64,000 bases of DNA, taken from contig BCJJ01000021.1 of assembly GCA_039545355.1 (NCBI GenBank), forward strand, positions 372,001-436,000, read 5' to 3'. The translations under genes were made by a program, and so were the position numbers. The DNA comes from Trichosporon coremiiforme. Its lineage: Eukaryota; Basidiomycota; Tremellomycetes; Trichosporonales; Trichosporonaceae. A model generated the notes under the pieces. The model had not been told where the DNA came from. It ran no database searches and saw only the letters and a list, made by a program, of their open reading frames with translations. Positions within the stretch are counted from its first letter, which is position 1. Each line of letters begins with the position of its first letter. This document shows, piece by piece, positions 12,009 to 24,484 of the stretch.

Positions 12009-14032
12009 GCTCCTCGATGCGCGTTGCGAGCTGAACGAGCTGGCCCGATGCCGGAAGGTGCACCGGTGATGGTGGGAAGAAGAATCGCACTCGAACGGAG
12101 GGAAAAAGCGAGACGAGTGGGGTTCCGGGCGCGCACTTTGACTGGGTTGAGGGGATCGAGGTTATATTACTTTTTCAGTGAGGGGAGGCAATCGAACAGT
12201 CGGAAAAGGCGCTAGTGCAGTCTGTGGTCTTCAGTCCAGGCGGAGTGGTGGGCGGACAGCGGACAGCGAGCGACATGAAGCACGTCTCCGCGAGTGCTTT
12301 TCGCAGTTTGTGGTTTGCGCCGATGAGGAGTGTGGAAGAGAGACTGTGGAGGGACGGTTGCAGCAAGATTCGGTCGTCGTTGTGTCATGCATGCTACAGA
12401 CAGGGAGGCAGGCAGGCTAGCAATCGGTCGATGCGCAGGTGCGGTGGACGTTGGGCTGAGTGCGGCGAGCCCTTAGCCTTAGAACCTAGAGACGTATGTA
12501 CGCTGAACCCTTTGGACACAGGAGACGCAGGACCGAGCGACGAGCGACAATCGCCAGGGACGGCACAGCATCGAATGCCAGGAATGCCAGATTGCCAGGA
12601 TCGCAGGAGCGAGGCGACGCCAGCGTACGACAGAACGCCGGCTACGCCAGCAGGCAGTGCTCCGCTTGGCACGGGGGAAGTGGCTGGCTGCGCTATGGTT
12701 GGTCCGTGCTTGTGCATGCAGCCAGTTTGGTGCACAGAGGATGGAACGCACGACACTCGACGGCCGCGGGGGAGGGGCAGGTTCCCTTCGTCCTGGTGCG
12801 TCAGTGTGATACGTGGGAAAGGGGTAGACAAGGGACGAGTAAGGAGAGCAAGAAGAGCAGGGCGAGCAATGTCTGTCCCAGTACCAGCTCGACGACAAGC
12901 TCAGGAGGCAGCAAGGCCAGCAAGGGACCGCTTTAGGGCTCATCGACAATGCCGAGAGAGAAGAGCGACGTTGCGTCACTATCTAGGGTCTAGGACCTGG
13001 AGTGTACGTTTCAATTCTCGGCCCTGGCAGCCCTCGTCCAAGCCACTACACTCACTTCCTCAACCTTCTCACCCCCTCTGGCCACCTGTTTCTAATGGCA
13101 GTCTTGGTATCGCACTCTCCATCCACTTCCACTGGATCCGCTGTCCGATCCGCACCCGCCCGGGGGCCACCGTTCCGCGCATTAGACAGATGTAAACAAA
13201 GAGTCCGGCTTCAAACATTTAGCGAGCCCGTCGTACTCCTCGGAACCGGACTTTGAGGAAGGCGACGGAGCCAGCGGTGCGGCGATGCTATAATAGTTTG
13301 AGTAGTGTAAAAGAGTCATACCTCGTCAACTTCAACCCTATATCCTGACGAGAATAGATGGAGGGAAGCGGGCGCTACCGACTCCCAGCGAACTGACTCC
13401 CAGCTTCCCCGCTTCCCAACACTCCAGTTTGGCTGCCCCCGACCGCCGCTTTCGGGATACTCGGGGTCCTCGGGGTCGTCAAGTCGCGGGCGCTTCGGGG
13501 TTGTGGTGCAGTGGCGCAAATCGAGGACACCTTTAGATTGCAATCCTGCACGTCCACCGTGCCTAGCCATCTCTAGGATTCACTAGGATCACTAGGAACC
13601 GTGCACCCATACTACTGATTATCCTCCTGCCGTTTCGGCCTGGCGTGTGCTGTGAGCGCAATTCACCAATTCAAAAGCCATGTCGCCCATGTTATCAGCC
13701 CCGTCCAGCCCGGCCAGCCCGGCCAACCCCGTCTACGGCCGAACGCAGATTGGAGAGCTCGAGTGGGTGCATTTCATCCCACTGTTCAACTCCCATCCAT
13801 TGAGCCATCCCATTCTGACTCGAAGATTGCGACGAGACCTCCGAAACGCACATGACCATAGATGCAAAGCAAGGAGAATGGAGTAAGTTCAAACTCCTTG
13901 GCTGCATTGAGCCTCATGAGCCTCATTCAGCCTCGTCGAGCATGCGTCGGTCGAGACAGATCTCCGGCGGCAGATACCCAGACAATGCGTGCAATATATG
14001 CTCCATATGCTCTACCCGGCCACAGCCATCAA
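12009..14032. other. Two-kilobase intergenic region
   Basis: It lies between the start of the TRP-like gene and the 3' end of the NUP2-like gene. Open frames up to 326 codons exist, but their products are low-complexity, lack recognisable motifs and appear in several overlapping phases, as expected by chance in GC-rich DNA. The first several hundred bases next to 12009 are the probable promoter and leader of the TRP-like gene. I see no tRNA, 5S rRNA or repeat family. Confidence 0.5.
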
Positions 14033-16391
14033 TCAGCACTTGGCAGCCTCCTCTGTCAGCATCTTCGCCAGCTCCTCCGCGACGTCCTTCGTCTTGACTT
14101 TGAGCAGGTACGGCTTCATGTTGCCGTCGTTGTCAAAGCCGGGGAACTTGATGTTGTTGCCCTCGACCGTCGGCTTGAATGCCTTGTGCAGCATCATGTT
14201 CTGGTCTGTCAGCTTTCCATCTGCTGCAACAGTAGTTTTCAACTCACGAGAACAACAGTGCCGCTTCCGTCGGCACGCATCAGGAGACGTCGCTTGTCCG
14301 TCTTCGTGTTGTGCTTCAGCTTGAACTGTCCCAGACCGACGACGGTGTACTTTCCGTCCTCGAGCTTGTGCAGCTTGCCGCGCTGCTCCTTCACCGTCTC
14401 CTCGTCCTCCTCACCTGCTCCGCTTGCCTCGGCCAGGTTCTTGGACGGCTCAGCGTCCTGCGCCTCACCCTCGGCAGGGGCCGGTGTCGTTGAGGAGGAC
14501 GTGGCCGGGGCAGGGGTAGAGGCTGCTGGCGTCGTGGAAGATGACGCGGGAGCTCCGAAGGAGAAGCCAGACGAGGAAGGGGCAGACGATCCGAACGGGA
14601 GCGGCTTGGCTGCTCCAGCAGCGGGCTGAGCCGACGTCGTGCCGAACGAGAATGCCGGTTTTGACGCTCCAGAGTCTCCCGAGGGAGTAGAATTACTGCC
14701 AAAGGAGAACGAGGGCGCGGACTTGCCGGCCCTGTCAGCCTTGGATGGGGACGCTCCGAAAGAGAACGACGGCGCCGAGGAAGAAACTCCCTCCTTCTCC
14801 TTCTCCTTCTCTTTCGAAGGAGATCCGGATGCGCCGAAGCTGAACGACGGCGAAGAAGACGACGAAGCACCAAAGCTAAATCCCTTCGAAGCGAGGGGAG
14901 CGCTGGGCGATCCCTTCGCTCCGCCGAAGGGCAGCTGCGGCGTCGTACCGTCAGGTCCGAACTTGCCCAGCTTGGCTGGCGGCTCGGTCGACGACGAGGT
15001 AAACTTCTTGCTCTCGGGCGTCGTAGCAGCCAGCGGTCCAGAGGGAGCAAAGGAGAAGAGCCCGCCGGAGGCAGGCTTCGAGCCGAACGAAAACTTCGGC
15101 GTTTCATCCTTCTCTTCCTCCTTCTTGTCGTCCTTCTTTCCCTCCATCTTGTCATCCTCAGCAAGCACGTCCGCGACGATCTTGTTCACGGCGTCCGAAG
15201 ACTTCTTCGGCGTCTCCGCAGGAGTAGCAGCTGCAGGCGCAGTCGTCTGAGGAGCAGGGGCGGAGAAAGAAGGAGGCTTGGCAGCCGTCGTCGATGGTGC
15301 AGCCAGGGAGCCACTGTTGGACTTGGTCGCCGCAGGGACGGGTTCCGGCTTCCATCCCGCCTTCTTCTCCGCCTCCTGAAGGTATTTCTCGTACTGCGAC
15401 AACAGGTCTGGCACCACCGTCGTCAGGTCCAGGAACTCATTCGTGTTGAGAGAGTTGGACAAGAACGAGAGGAACGACGTGTTCAGGCCACGGAGCGAGG
15501 TGTAGTAAGAAACCTCACGCGAGTCAGGAGGCTTCTGCTGGGAGGGGCCAGAGCCTGAAGTAGCGCGCGCGATAGAGGCGGCAGGAGCAGCCGGGGCTGG
15601 TCCCTTCGACGCCGGTACCCGCTGAGGCGCGGCCGGCGTCGGCTTCGGCGCTCCAAACGAGAATCCTCCGAAGGGCTTCGGGGGCGCGGATGATGCGCCG
15701 GCAGATGAGGACTCGGCTGCCGGGGCGGCAGGAGTTGACGCCGCAGCGGTTGACGACTCGCCGTTCTTCTGACCGAAAGAAAATCCGCCGAACGCAGCCT
15801 TGGAGGCCGCAGGGGCGGGGGCAGCCGCCGGCGTCTCCTTCGATGAGTCAGCCGGCTTCGCTCCGAAAGAAAATCCACCGAAGGGAGCCGCCGGGGCAGG
15901 GGTTGAGGAAGATGTGGACGGCTGAGCATCAGTCGAAGCAGGCTTGCCAAAGGAGAACCCCCCGAAGGGCGAGGGGGCGGCTGGAGCAGCGGCACCGACA
16001 GATGAGTTAGCCCCGAAGCCACCAAAGGCTGGCGCTGCTGATGATGTGCCAAACGAGAAACCTCCTGAAGTGTCAGCTGCCAGAGGGGCAGGAGCCGGGG
16101 CAGCCTGAATTGTTAGATTTCATCACCTATCACAACAATAAATGAGCATTCGACACTCACCGCTGTCAATCCCTTCCGCTTGGGCATGCCTCGAATCCTG
16201 CCTTGTCAGTAACGAGCGGCCTGTTTAAAACCATTCAACTCACTTGCGTCCCTCTACAGGAACGAGAGCCGCTGTGCGAACGCCGGGCTGAAGTCAGCGC
16301 ATGAATATCGATGGGGTAGTCATACATCAACCTCATCGCCATCTGAGACATCGTCCTTTGTGAGCTGGTCGTCGGCTCCGCGCTTTCCCAT
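14033..16391 (-). CDS. NUP2: Nup2/Nup50-like FG nucleoporin with Ran-binding domain
   Basis: Mobile nuclear-basket nucleoporin that helps release importin-alpha and cargo with Ran-GTP. Exons are 16391-16326, 16287-16244, 16197-16161, 16104-14248 and 14200-14033, giving 723 residues. The first three exons encode the importin-alpha-binding N terminus, with KIRGMPKRKGLTA rebuilt across splices. The long fourth exon carries about a dozen FSFG or GGFSFG repeats in Ser/Ala/Pro-rich spacers. A non-FG block occupies its middle (SREVSYYTSLRGLNTSFLSFLSN, the usual position of the Nup2/Nup50 conserved helix). The C terminus is a RanBP1-type domain: EQRGKLHKLEDGKYTVVGLG, then FKLKHNTKTDKRRLLMRADG, split by the last 47-nt intron. 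It is head-to-head with the deubiquitinase gene (491 bp between starts). Nup2 versus Nup50 naming is convention; the architecture is clear. Confidence 0.93.
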
Positions 16392-16882
16392 TTTTGCGTT
16401 GATCCGGGTTGAGGGGTCTAAGTGGTCCTCGTCGGTGGATGCAGGTGTGGAACAAAGAACGGACAAAGCTTCAGTGTCGTCGCTCAGGCCTAAGATGGTG
16501 GCTGGAGATCGAGTGTTGAGGAACCACAGAAATGATGGAGATCAGGCCACGTGGGATTGGATCCGCTGGTAATGACCGAATGGTCGCGGACGTCTGAGCG
16601 GCAATGTGGTGACGACAGTGACGCTGAGACTGCGATAACTGACAAAGCGGTCGACTGTGTCAGTGCCCGTCCACACCGCGTTCACCACTCCATCAACGAC
16701 GCGTAACTCCAGGTCAGCAGGCTTGATAAGAGCCGATCGAGCGCTCTCGACCATCTCCCTCTTGCACTCTGTTTCTCTGATCTGGGAAGCAACTGGAGAG
16801 CGGCAGCGCACGTCACCCCCCCATCATTCCCCAACCCAACACTGAACGTCGCCCTTTGATCGACGTTGAGTAGAGGCGGACC
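16392..16882. promoter_or_regulatory. Shared divergent promoter, NUP2-like / UBP2-like
   Basis: The 491 bp separate two outward-facing start codons. One perfect CACGTG E-box lies at 16548-16553. A pyrimidine-rich leader precedes the + strand ATG. No other feature was recognised. Confidence 0.5.
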
Positions 16883-19800
16883 ATGGCTCACAAAGTGCCA
16901 GGAGGGCCGGATCAGCCCATGTCCCCGCCATCTAGAAGGTCATCAACAGTCTCTCCAACATCTGCGCCGTCCAGACGCGAGTCGGTGGCGTCGGTCTCTC
17001 AGCAGTCAATCGCGAGCTCTCGCCCATCTTCATCTGCGTCCAGACGTCCTCTGCCTCCTCTTCCGACAGGTGTTTTGCGCCGCACTAGTCACTCGGACAC
17101 TCCCGGAAATGCCGCCTCCTCCCCGCTCCCAGCATTCGACACTTCAGCGGCATCGACCTCGACGTTGTCGTCGGTCGATAGCGTACCGAGTACGATCGTC
17201 TCCGGAAACCAATCGCCTGCGCCCACGCTGATCTCTGGTGGTGGGGTTAGCCGCCCTTCGACATCTGCATCGAGGCCGCTGTCCGGTGACATCCTTCCTC
17301 CCTACGAATACCGGTCACCGGAGGCGGTCGTCGAGCATTTTGTGGAACCCAGCGACTCGAACCTCCCTCCTGGTGTTCTCGCCGAGCACTTGGGAGAAGA
17401 CGACAGCATTCCACCGTCTGAATGGAATTCTGACTGGTCGTTTGGAGAAGTGCCGCCAATCAGCAGGAGCGACTCGAAGATGGACATCGAGCCAAGCACT
17501 CCCATCGTGCCTTCGGTGCCGGACGTGCCCCGGCGTCCACAAATCGGCCCCGGTGTCCTCCCCAAACTCTGGTTGGATCAAATCCACCCTCACAAGCTCT
17601 GGCGGCCGCTGATCGACGAATTGCCTCAGCCCAAGGACCCGAAGTCTCCCAGTCGACAGGCATCTCTCCAACACCCCGTTGAATCGATGACAATTGCTGA
17701 AGAACCAGAGCCCGAGATGCCTCCACCTTTCACTTTGGAACAAGTGTGGGAATCTCTTCCGGGAGGAAAAGATGATCATCAGAACTGGTACTTCTGCCCT
17801 CAATGTTGGGGCTGGATTCGTGTCCTCGTCGGTAAGGGTGATTTACCGACGATGACGTCCTTCGAGGAGTGGGAAAAAACCGTGAACTTCCGGACACTAG
17901 AGGAGAAGGAGGCCGCGCGCGCACACAGGGAGAAGACGATGAAGAGATTCGAGAGCATGGAGGAGTCTCGATCTAAGGCGGAGAAGACTGACCACCATCT
18001 TCATGCCTTTGAGGGCCTCATCCCGGCCACGACGGAGCATCGACTGGAGCGCGTGAAGGTCCCCTCACACCTCGACGCATTCTCTTTCCACGACCCGAGC
18101 TACGGAGAGTCTCCCCCAGCGTTAACTCGTTACGTCCACGACAGCAATCGCGACGCTGTATTGTACATCAGCTGCGCATCGGACGTCTGGATTTTTGTGG
18201 ACAAGGGCCCCATTTCCGGCCAAGTACCGGTCGGGCTCGTGAAGGGATTCACAGCGGAGAAGAAGGAGAACCCGAACGTCGGCGCTACCGGTGATGATAG
18301 TGTTGTTACGGCGTGGAATCTCATGCTCACGTAAGTTTAACCTGTAATGTATCCTGACGGTCCCAGGCTCCTTCAAAACCCTCTGTTCCGCAACCAGCGG
18401 GGCTGCTTCAAGCTTGACAGCAAGACGTTTAGCAAACAAATCGGCGCATCTCTTTTATCGTGAGCTATCTTCATCCCAGCGTGGCTGACGGCGAACCAGG
18501 TCTCATCTCCTTTACCGACTTGGCTTCATCTGCAAAGAGAACGAGGATGGGTACCTTGTCGGGCCCCTTAACCCTAGCGACGCTTCTGCAGATGACGTCC
18601 ACCACATGAACCAGTACCTCGCACGAGCCTGGGTCGAAATCTCACTCGGACTTATGGAGTACCGTATGCGAGCCGGTGAGCAGTCGGGAGGCTGGCTATG
18701 CTGACTTGACAGCGGCTTCGGGTTGGTCCCCCATGGAGTCAAAGTTGTTCGTTCGAGGTCAGACGCTGGGCGAGATCTTGGAGGGATTCTTGCATGTCAC
18801 CCAAATCCCAGAGCGTGAGTGCCCACATATACGTGAAGCTGATTGTAGTATATCCACCCTATTCCCTCGACAATGAAGCAGCCCTGCACGTTCTCGGAGT
18901 GTCCAGATTCGATACACCCGCCACCGTTGAAAAGGCATACGACCTGCAAGTCTCCGACGATCTCGCCAACTGCCCTGTCTATCTGAGCGCTCTGACTCAA
19001 CTGTCTCACGTCCTAGTCCCGGGTCATGAAATTCTGCAGATCAAGGTTGCTACGGAGAAATCACTTGATCGTTACACTGCATGTGCGTTTGCGGTGCGTA
19101 ACGACCACTGACGGCAGATGACCTAGATTCAGCGTATGAGAAGATCGGCCTGGGACGAGCTGAGGTCGAGGCAATTGCGGTGCCTCGAGAGGACATTCCG
19201 ATCGAGTACATTTTGTCCCAGCATCGCGAGGCGATGAACAAGGTGTTCGATTCCACATCTCGCTCTGAGCTAAGCCGCGCACTCCTTCTGATCGGGAGAG
19301 AACGTAACAATGAACAGCTTATGGAACTGGGGCGTTCTGGTGAAGCTTTCATTTCTCTGGACGATGCCTACAAAGAGTTTGGACTCAGCCGGGATAGCAA
19401 CATTGACGACGAGCTTCTCATTTTGTGAGTTCATCATCGTCGACGGTTATAGGTACGGTGGCGGCTGACGTCAGGCAATATGAGACCTGGATCCAAGATA
19501 GGCCATCTCGCAGTGATCACTACCGCCGAGCCATCTCAGTGATCGCCACCGCCCCAGGTGAAGAACGACCGGCGCTTCGTGCCTATCTCGAAGGCAAAGA
19601 CAGTGAGTCATTGACTGAAGCTGGCTCTAACATTAGTCTCTGAATTCCAACCGCCACCTAGATCGGACATTCCGGTCGGCCTACGCAACATCGGTAACAC
19701 GTGCTATCTCAATTCGGTTTTGCAGCTTCTCTACGCGCTGAAGCCGGTTCGGGAAGCTGTAATGTCTTTCGCGGACGATGGCTCCACACCAGCCTCGGAC

Positions 19801-21734
19801 GCGTCCAACGAGTCTGAGAGCGTGGCAGAGAGGAAAGTCAAGCTGCAAACGTCGAAGCATTGTGAGTGGACAGGCACCGAGTTCAATGACGGGAGCTGAC
19901 ATGCAGTTGTTGTTCTTCTGCGAGAGCTCTTCGACGAGATGTACAAGACCACAAATGCCGCCGTTACTCCCCGGGAGGAACTGGCACGACTTGCCATCTT
20001 GCCGATCGATCTGATGTCGGAAAGGAAGGACTCGATAATGACCCCCGAAAAGACGAGGGTTACAATCGATTCGCTCCCAACAATCTTGTCCCTGGCCTCA
20101 TCGCCTGGCTCGTCCGGGGCTGCGACCGCAAACGACACGGTTCCGAACACTCCGGTGCTAGCTGAGTCGCCCCCTTCCACAACAACGCCGCTCTGGTCGG
20201 AGCGTCGAGGATCAGTGCTGGGCAAGCGAGCCAGCGAAGACCGAGACTCAGTCTTTGGCAGCTCCGAGGAGCGCACGCGTCGGCCTACGGGCATGTCTGA
20301 AAACCTGATCGACCTTGACGAGTCTGGTCCGCCCACTCCAACGCGCTCTCAAAGTGCTCCGACTAAGGGTCGGGATCGCGAAGATAGTGAACTCACGGCC
20401 CCAGCGGTAGATCTGTCCCAGCTCGATCTTGCGTCGCCGATAACGAGGCCCCAGGGCGTGTCTGATGAGACGCCGTCCTCCCCAATCAGGGAGACTCGTG
20501 CCGCCAATGAGCCTGTGGCCCCATCAGCTCCACCTCCCCTTCCTCCGAGAAGGAAGTCTATGGCTCTTGTCGCCGCTGAGAAGTTCGGTGAGTGCTGAGC
20601 CTTCAAGGCATGGCTGACGCGACAGGTTTGCAGCAGGACGCCGCTGAGATCCTGATCAACGTTTTGGCTCAACTGGAATACGCCTTTGATCAGCCCACCG
20701 AGGGTGATTCTAAGGGAGAGAATCTGATTCAAGAGTAAGCTGCTCGTTGAAACGTCAACTGATGATCCAGATTGTTCTCTTCGAAGTTCCAGCAGCAAAT
20801 GCTTTTGCATAATGCCGACGGTACCCCTGACAAGGCTCATCCCCCGGTCGAGTCTGTCTTCGTGCACCCCATTATTGGAGTGGAGGAGGACGGCAAGGAC
20901 TTGTACGACTGTCTCAGCGAGCTGTATCTCGGTGGCGCAGAGATTGAATACGATGGCAAGAAGGGCTTCAAGATGGACCTGATCGAGAACCTTCCGCCAG
21001 TGCTCTACATCCAAATGCGCCGATCACAGTATGACCCGGTGAAGGGTCGTCAAGTCAAGATCAACACTCATGTTCCGTTCGAGCGATGCTTGGCCATGGA
21101 CCGTTTCTTGGCGAATGCTGACCCCGCGAAGCGCGAACGATCCATCGCTCTAACTCGCGAGATCATGAAGATGAGGACTCGACGCCACGAACTGAAGAAT
21201 CACAAGCCCATGTCCATCCCTGATACCTTCCGCTTTGTTCGGGATGCTCTGGCCACAGAGCAAACCGCGAAAGCTCTCTCTGAGCAGCCCGAGGAAGGGG
21301 ATGTCGACCTTACCTCGGAAGACATTACTCCCGATCTACTCGATGCGCTCACGAAGGAAAGCGAGGACGCCGACGCCGAGATTGCCGCGCTGGAGGCAGC
21401 GATGCCTCGCACCAAGGAGGAGCTGGAGGCGATCTGGTCCGGCTGTAACTCAGTTGAGTACGAGTTGGTGTCTGTGTTCGTCCACGGAGGAACTGGAACT
21501 GGCGGCCACTACTGGACGTACCAGGCGGACCTTCCCAAGGACGGCAACAAGTTCTTCTACTATTCCGATGACATGGTGAAGGAGGTACCATCTGACGACG
21601 TCTTCTGCGATAAGGCAGCACAGGGAGTCAGCCCCGCGCTGCTGTGTTATGTCAGGAAAGACAAAGATCTGGTCGATACCCTGCATCGAGAACCGACCCC
21701 AGAGGGAGAGGAGGTCGCTCTCTCATCGCGCTGA
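16883..21734 (+). CDS. UBP2: Ubiquitin carboxyl-terminal hydrolase, Ubp2 (USP25/28-like) type
   Basis: Cysteine protease (C19) removing ubiquitin; yeast Ubp2 trims K63-linked chains with Rsp5/Rup1. Eleven exons: 16883-18330, 18367-18459, 18500-18675, 18713-18814, 18849-19082, 19118-19424, 19475-19602, 19637-19861, 19907-20587, 20626-20734 and 20771-21734, giving 1,488 residues. All ten introns are 34-50 nt. The Cys box GLRNIGNTCYLNSVLQLL places the nucleophile at about Cys852, and the His box GGHYWTY places the catalytic histidine at about His1414. The N-terminal half has a WYFCPQCWGWIRV zinc-finger-like segment and long helical parts preceding the peptidase, as in Ubp2. About 220 Ser/Pro-rich residues interrupt the peptidase domain after the Cys box, and a charged helical insert precedes the His box. 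All splice phases were checked against the motifs. Confidence 0.93.
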
Positions 21735-21800
21735 TAACTTAGAAGTCATACCACAATTGTGAAATAAATGTACATGATAGAGTTCCTACACTCATCTAAT

Positions 21801-24115
21801 CTACTTTCTTGAGCGCTTACGATGCCTTCCGCTGCCCTCGGCCTTGCGCTTGACGCTCTGAACAAGGTCGCCGAGGCCCTTGCTCTCTCCTCCGTCGGTG
21901 CCGTTGGTCGCCCCTCCACGCGCGGCAGAGTGCGCCTCACGGGTCTTCTTGAGAATCTCACGGTTCGCCGGGATGTCGGTGAACTTGGAGTGTGTCGGGT
22001 CCAGAGCGAACGCGGGCTCAGAGTACATGGCAGAGAAACGGGGGTCCGAGACGTCGACCTTGAAGCCATCGGGGCCAAGCTCCGGAACATGATCGGGCCC
22101 AGCCTTGCCCTTGCGTTTCCTGCTGCGCTTCTTGCCGGCCGTCTTCTCCTTCTCGGCGGCGAGAACGTCCTTCATGCTGAAGTGGTGGTGGACGTCATCC
22201 TCGACGATGCCGTCCATGCCGTTGCCGTCGTCCTCGACGGGCTTCTCAGCCTTCGCCTTCGACTTGCCCTTGGCGTCCTTGCCCTTCTTAGGCTTGGTCT
22301 CGACCTCGACCTCGCTCTCCGAGTCGCTGTCTCCGAAGAAATCGTCTTTGGGCTTGGACTTCTTGCCGTCATCCTTCTCGGCGCGCTTCAGCTCCATCTT
22401 CTCCTTCTTCTCGCGCTTCTTCTCCTTCATGCGGAGCTTATACCGCTCGAGACTCGTCAGGTTCTCGTCCTCGGCGTCCTTGCTGAGTCCGGGCTTGAAG
22501 GTGATCTCGACAGCCTCCTCCTTCGCGGCCTTGTCGCCCTTCAGATCCGCGAGCTCTTCCTGCCACGCCGTGCCCTGCTTGCCCCAGATGTCGCCGTTCT
22601 CATCGTCAGCCTCCAGCAGCAGCGAGCGCAGCTTCTCCTTGCGCTCCTTGGCCTTGGCCTTCTTCGACTTCTTCTCGGCAGGCATCTCGTCCTCGGGCTC
22701 GTCCTCTTCAACCTCCTCGTCACTCGAGGCGGCGACGAGGTTCCCGAAGTCGGCGTCCTCTATCTCCTCACGCGTGAGAGCACGGCGGGTCATCTTGGCA
22801 CGGTTCGGGTCGTCCTGGTCCCAGGTAAGCTTAACCTTGGAGTGGCGCAGAGCGTCAGTCACGAAGTCGTTGCCCTTGTAGGACTTGGACTCCTTCGTCG
22901 CCTCGTCATGGACCTCGTCCTCGGCGAAGGTCATGTCCTCTGGCACGTAACTGAGGTCCAGAATGTTGGCGGTACGCTCGAACTCGGAGCCGTTCAGCTC
23001 ATCGTGGACCGCCTGGGCGGCCTCAACAGTCGAGAACGTCGCAATGGCGTAGTAGTAGCGAAGTCGCTCAAGCTGGTACTGGCGGAGCTTGTCCATGTCG
23101 ATGTCCTCCTCTCCGTTGTAAGACTCGACATCCGACATGATCTCGAGGTTGTCGATCTTGGCGTCCAGTCCATCATCCTCAAGCTCCTGATCGTCCTCCT
23201 CCTCAGAGCCCTCCTCATCCTCGCTCATCTCCTCATCATCCTCATCATCCTCGTCGTCGCTGTCCTCGTCGTCCGAGCTCTCAGCCTTTGCTTGGCGCTG
23301 CGGCTTCTTGCTCTTCTTCTTCTCAGCGACCTTGAAGATACCGCCGCCAGGTCCAGCCGCGTCCTCCTTAGCCATGCGCTGCTTGCCGAACTCGGAGGGG
23401 TAAATTTTCACGCTGAGAAGCTTGCCGGGCGGCGGCGAAGCGGCCTCTCCCTTGCGGACGACGGGCGTCAGGAACGAGTTGAACAAGATGAACAGGTCGT
23501 CGGCGCGCATGTTGTCCCAGTCAAGGTTGACGGCAGCGAGACGCGTCGTAGGGTCAACGCCGGGTCCCTCATCCTCCTCGTCCTCCTCTTCTTCCTCCTC
23601 GTCCTCGTCAAGATTGATGCCTCCCTCGTCCTCCGAGAGGTCAATCTTTAGCTGGTCGTCGTCCGAGTCAGAGTCGCTGTCGGCCGGACGCTGGTGTGGC
23701 CGTAACCGCTGCTTGCCGCCGATCTCGATAACGTCCTCCTCGAACTCGGACTCCTCGTCCTCGCTGTCCTCGTCTTCAGATCCGGAGGAAGAAAGGTAAC
23801 CTTCTCCACGGGCGTAGTCGATGGGCTTCTTTTCCTCCTCGTCTCCGTCCGGGGACTTGAGGCGGTAGAAGCGCTTCATCTCGTCGGCACCGCTGGTCGA
23901 GGCAAGGGCGCGTCCACGCTTGTCAACGCGGGCTAACATTAGCATTATGCCTCCTGTCAAAACTTCGCTCCCTACTCACCTTTGCCCTTGACCTTGCCGA
24001 AATCCTCGGAGAGGACATCCTTGAATCGCTCATCAATTTCGGTCTTGAGCTGCTTCTGTTTGGGGCGCCTGAAGCGTGGGTCTGTCTGTAGTCGAGCAAA
24101 ACGCGGGTCGCTCAT
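21801..24115 (-). CDS. ESF1: ESF1 homologue, nucleolar pre-rRNA processing factor
   Basis: Nucleolar protein needed for 18S rRNA maturation in the small-subunit processome. Exons are 24115-23980 and 23932-21801 (47-nt intron), giving 755 residues. The family N terminus MSDPRFARLQTDPRFRRPK and the KARVDKRGRALAST segment are joined by the splice. Very acidic Asp/Glu tracts follow. The central domain contains LAAVNLDWDNMRADDLFILF and IYPSEFGKQRM, and the pair VEAAQAVHDELNGSEFE and ANILDLSYVPEDMTF resembles an RRM-like fold. The C-terminal NUC153-type motif DPRFSAMYSEPAFALDPTHS is complete and ends in a basic tail. The acidic tracts produce a long antisense open frame that is not a gene. It is divergent to the tethering-complex gene (369 bp). 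Confidence 0.95.
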
Positions 24116-24484
24116 TTTGTCTGTCTAGAAACTTTCCGTCTAATGTGAGTGGTGTCAAGTTGCAAGCAGAAGATCCCGAGATCTCCCAATGTTATTGCTC
24201 TCTGCGCAAGATAATTCTGGGCTCCAGAAATCTCATGATGAGCGGCAACTTTTGCCGTACACGTCATAAAACCACGTGGCCTCCACTTCAACCCCGCTCT
24301 TATCAGCGCCCCTGGCCGGCGCCTAAGCCTTAGACGACCGACAAGCGCCTGGGCTCATGCGGTGACGTTGATGCGCATGGCGTGAGCTCGATCTCTGTTG
24401 AATCCTCCATCCTTTCTCGTTTCCTCGCAGCGCATTGACTTGGACGAGGTCTTCGAGATAACACCCGAAACGAACTTTGGCGAC
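24116..24484. promoter_or_regulatory. Shared divergent promoter, ESF1 / VPS3-like
   Basis: The 369 bp lie between divergent start codons. A CACGTG E-box lies at 24273-24278 and a TTATCAG GATA-type core at about 24300. Nothing else was recognised. Confidence 0.5.

Noticed and set aside
12215..13195. 326-codon open frame
   Set aside because: Low-complexity product, no domain, no splice or start context support, and competing open frames in other phases.
21822..23651. 609-codon open frame on the + strand
   Set aside because: Antisense to ESF1; the leucine/valine-rich product is the mirror of the Asp/Glu/Lys-rich ESF1 coding sequence.
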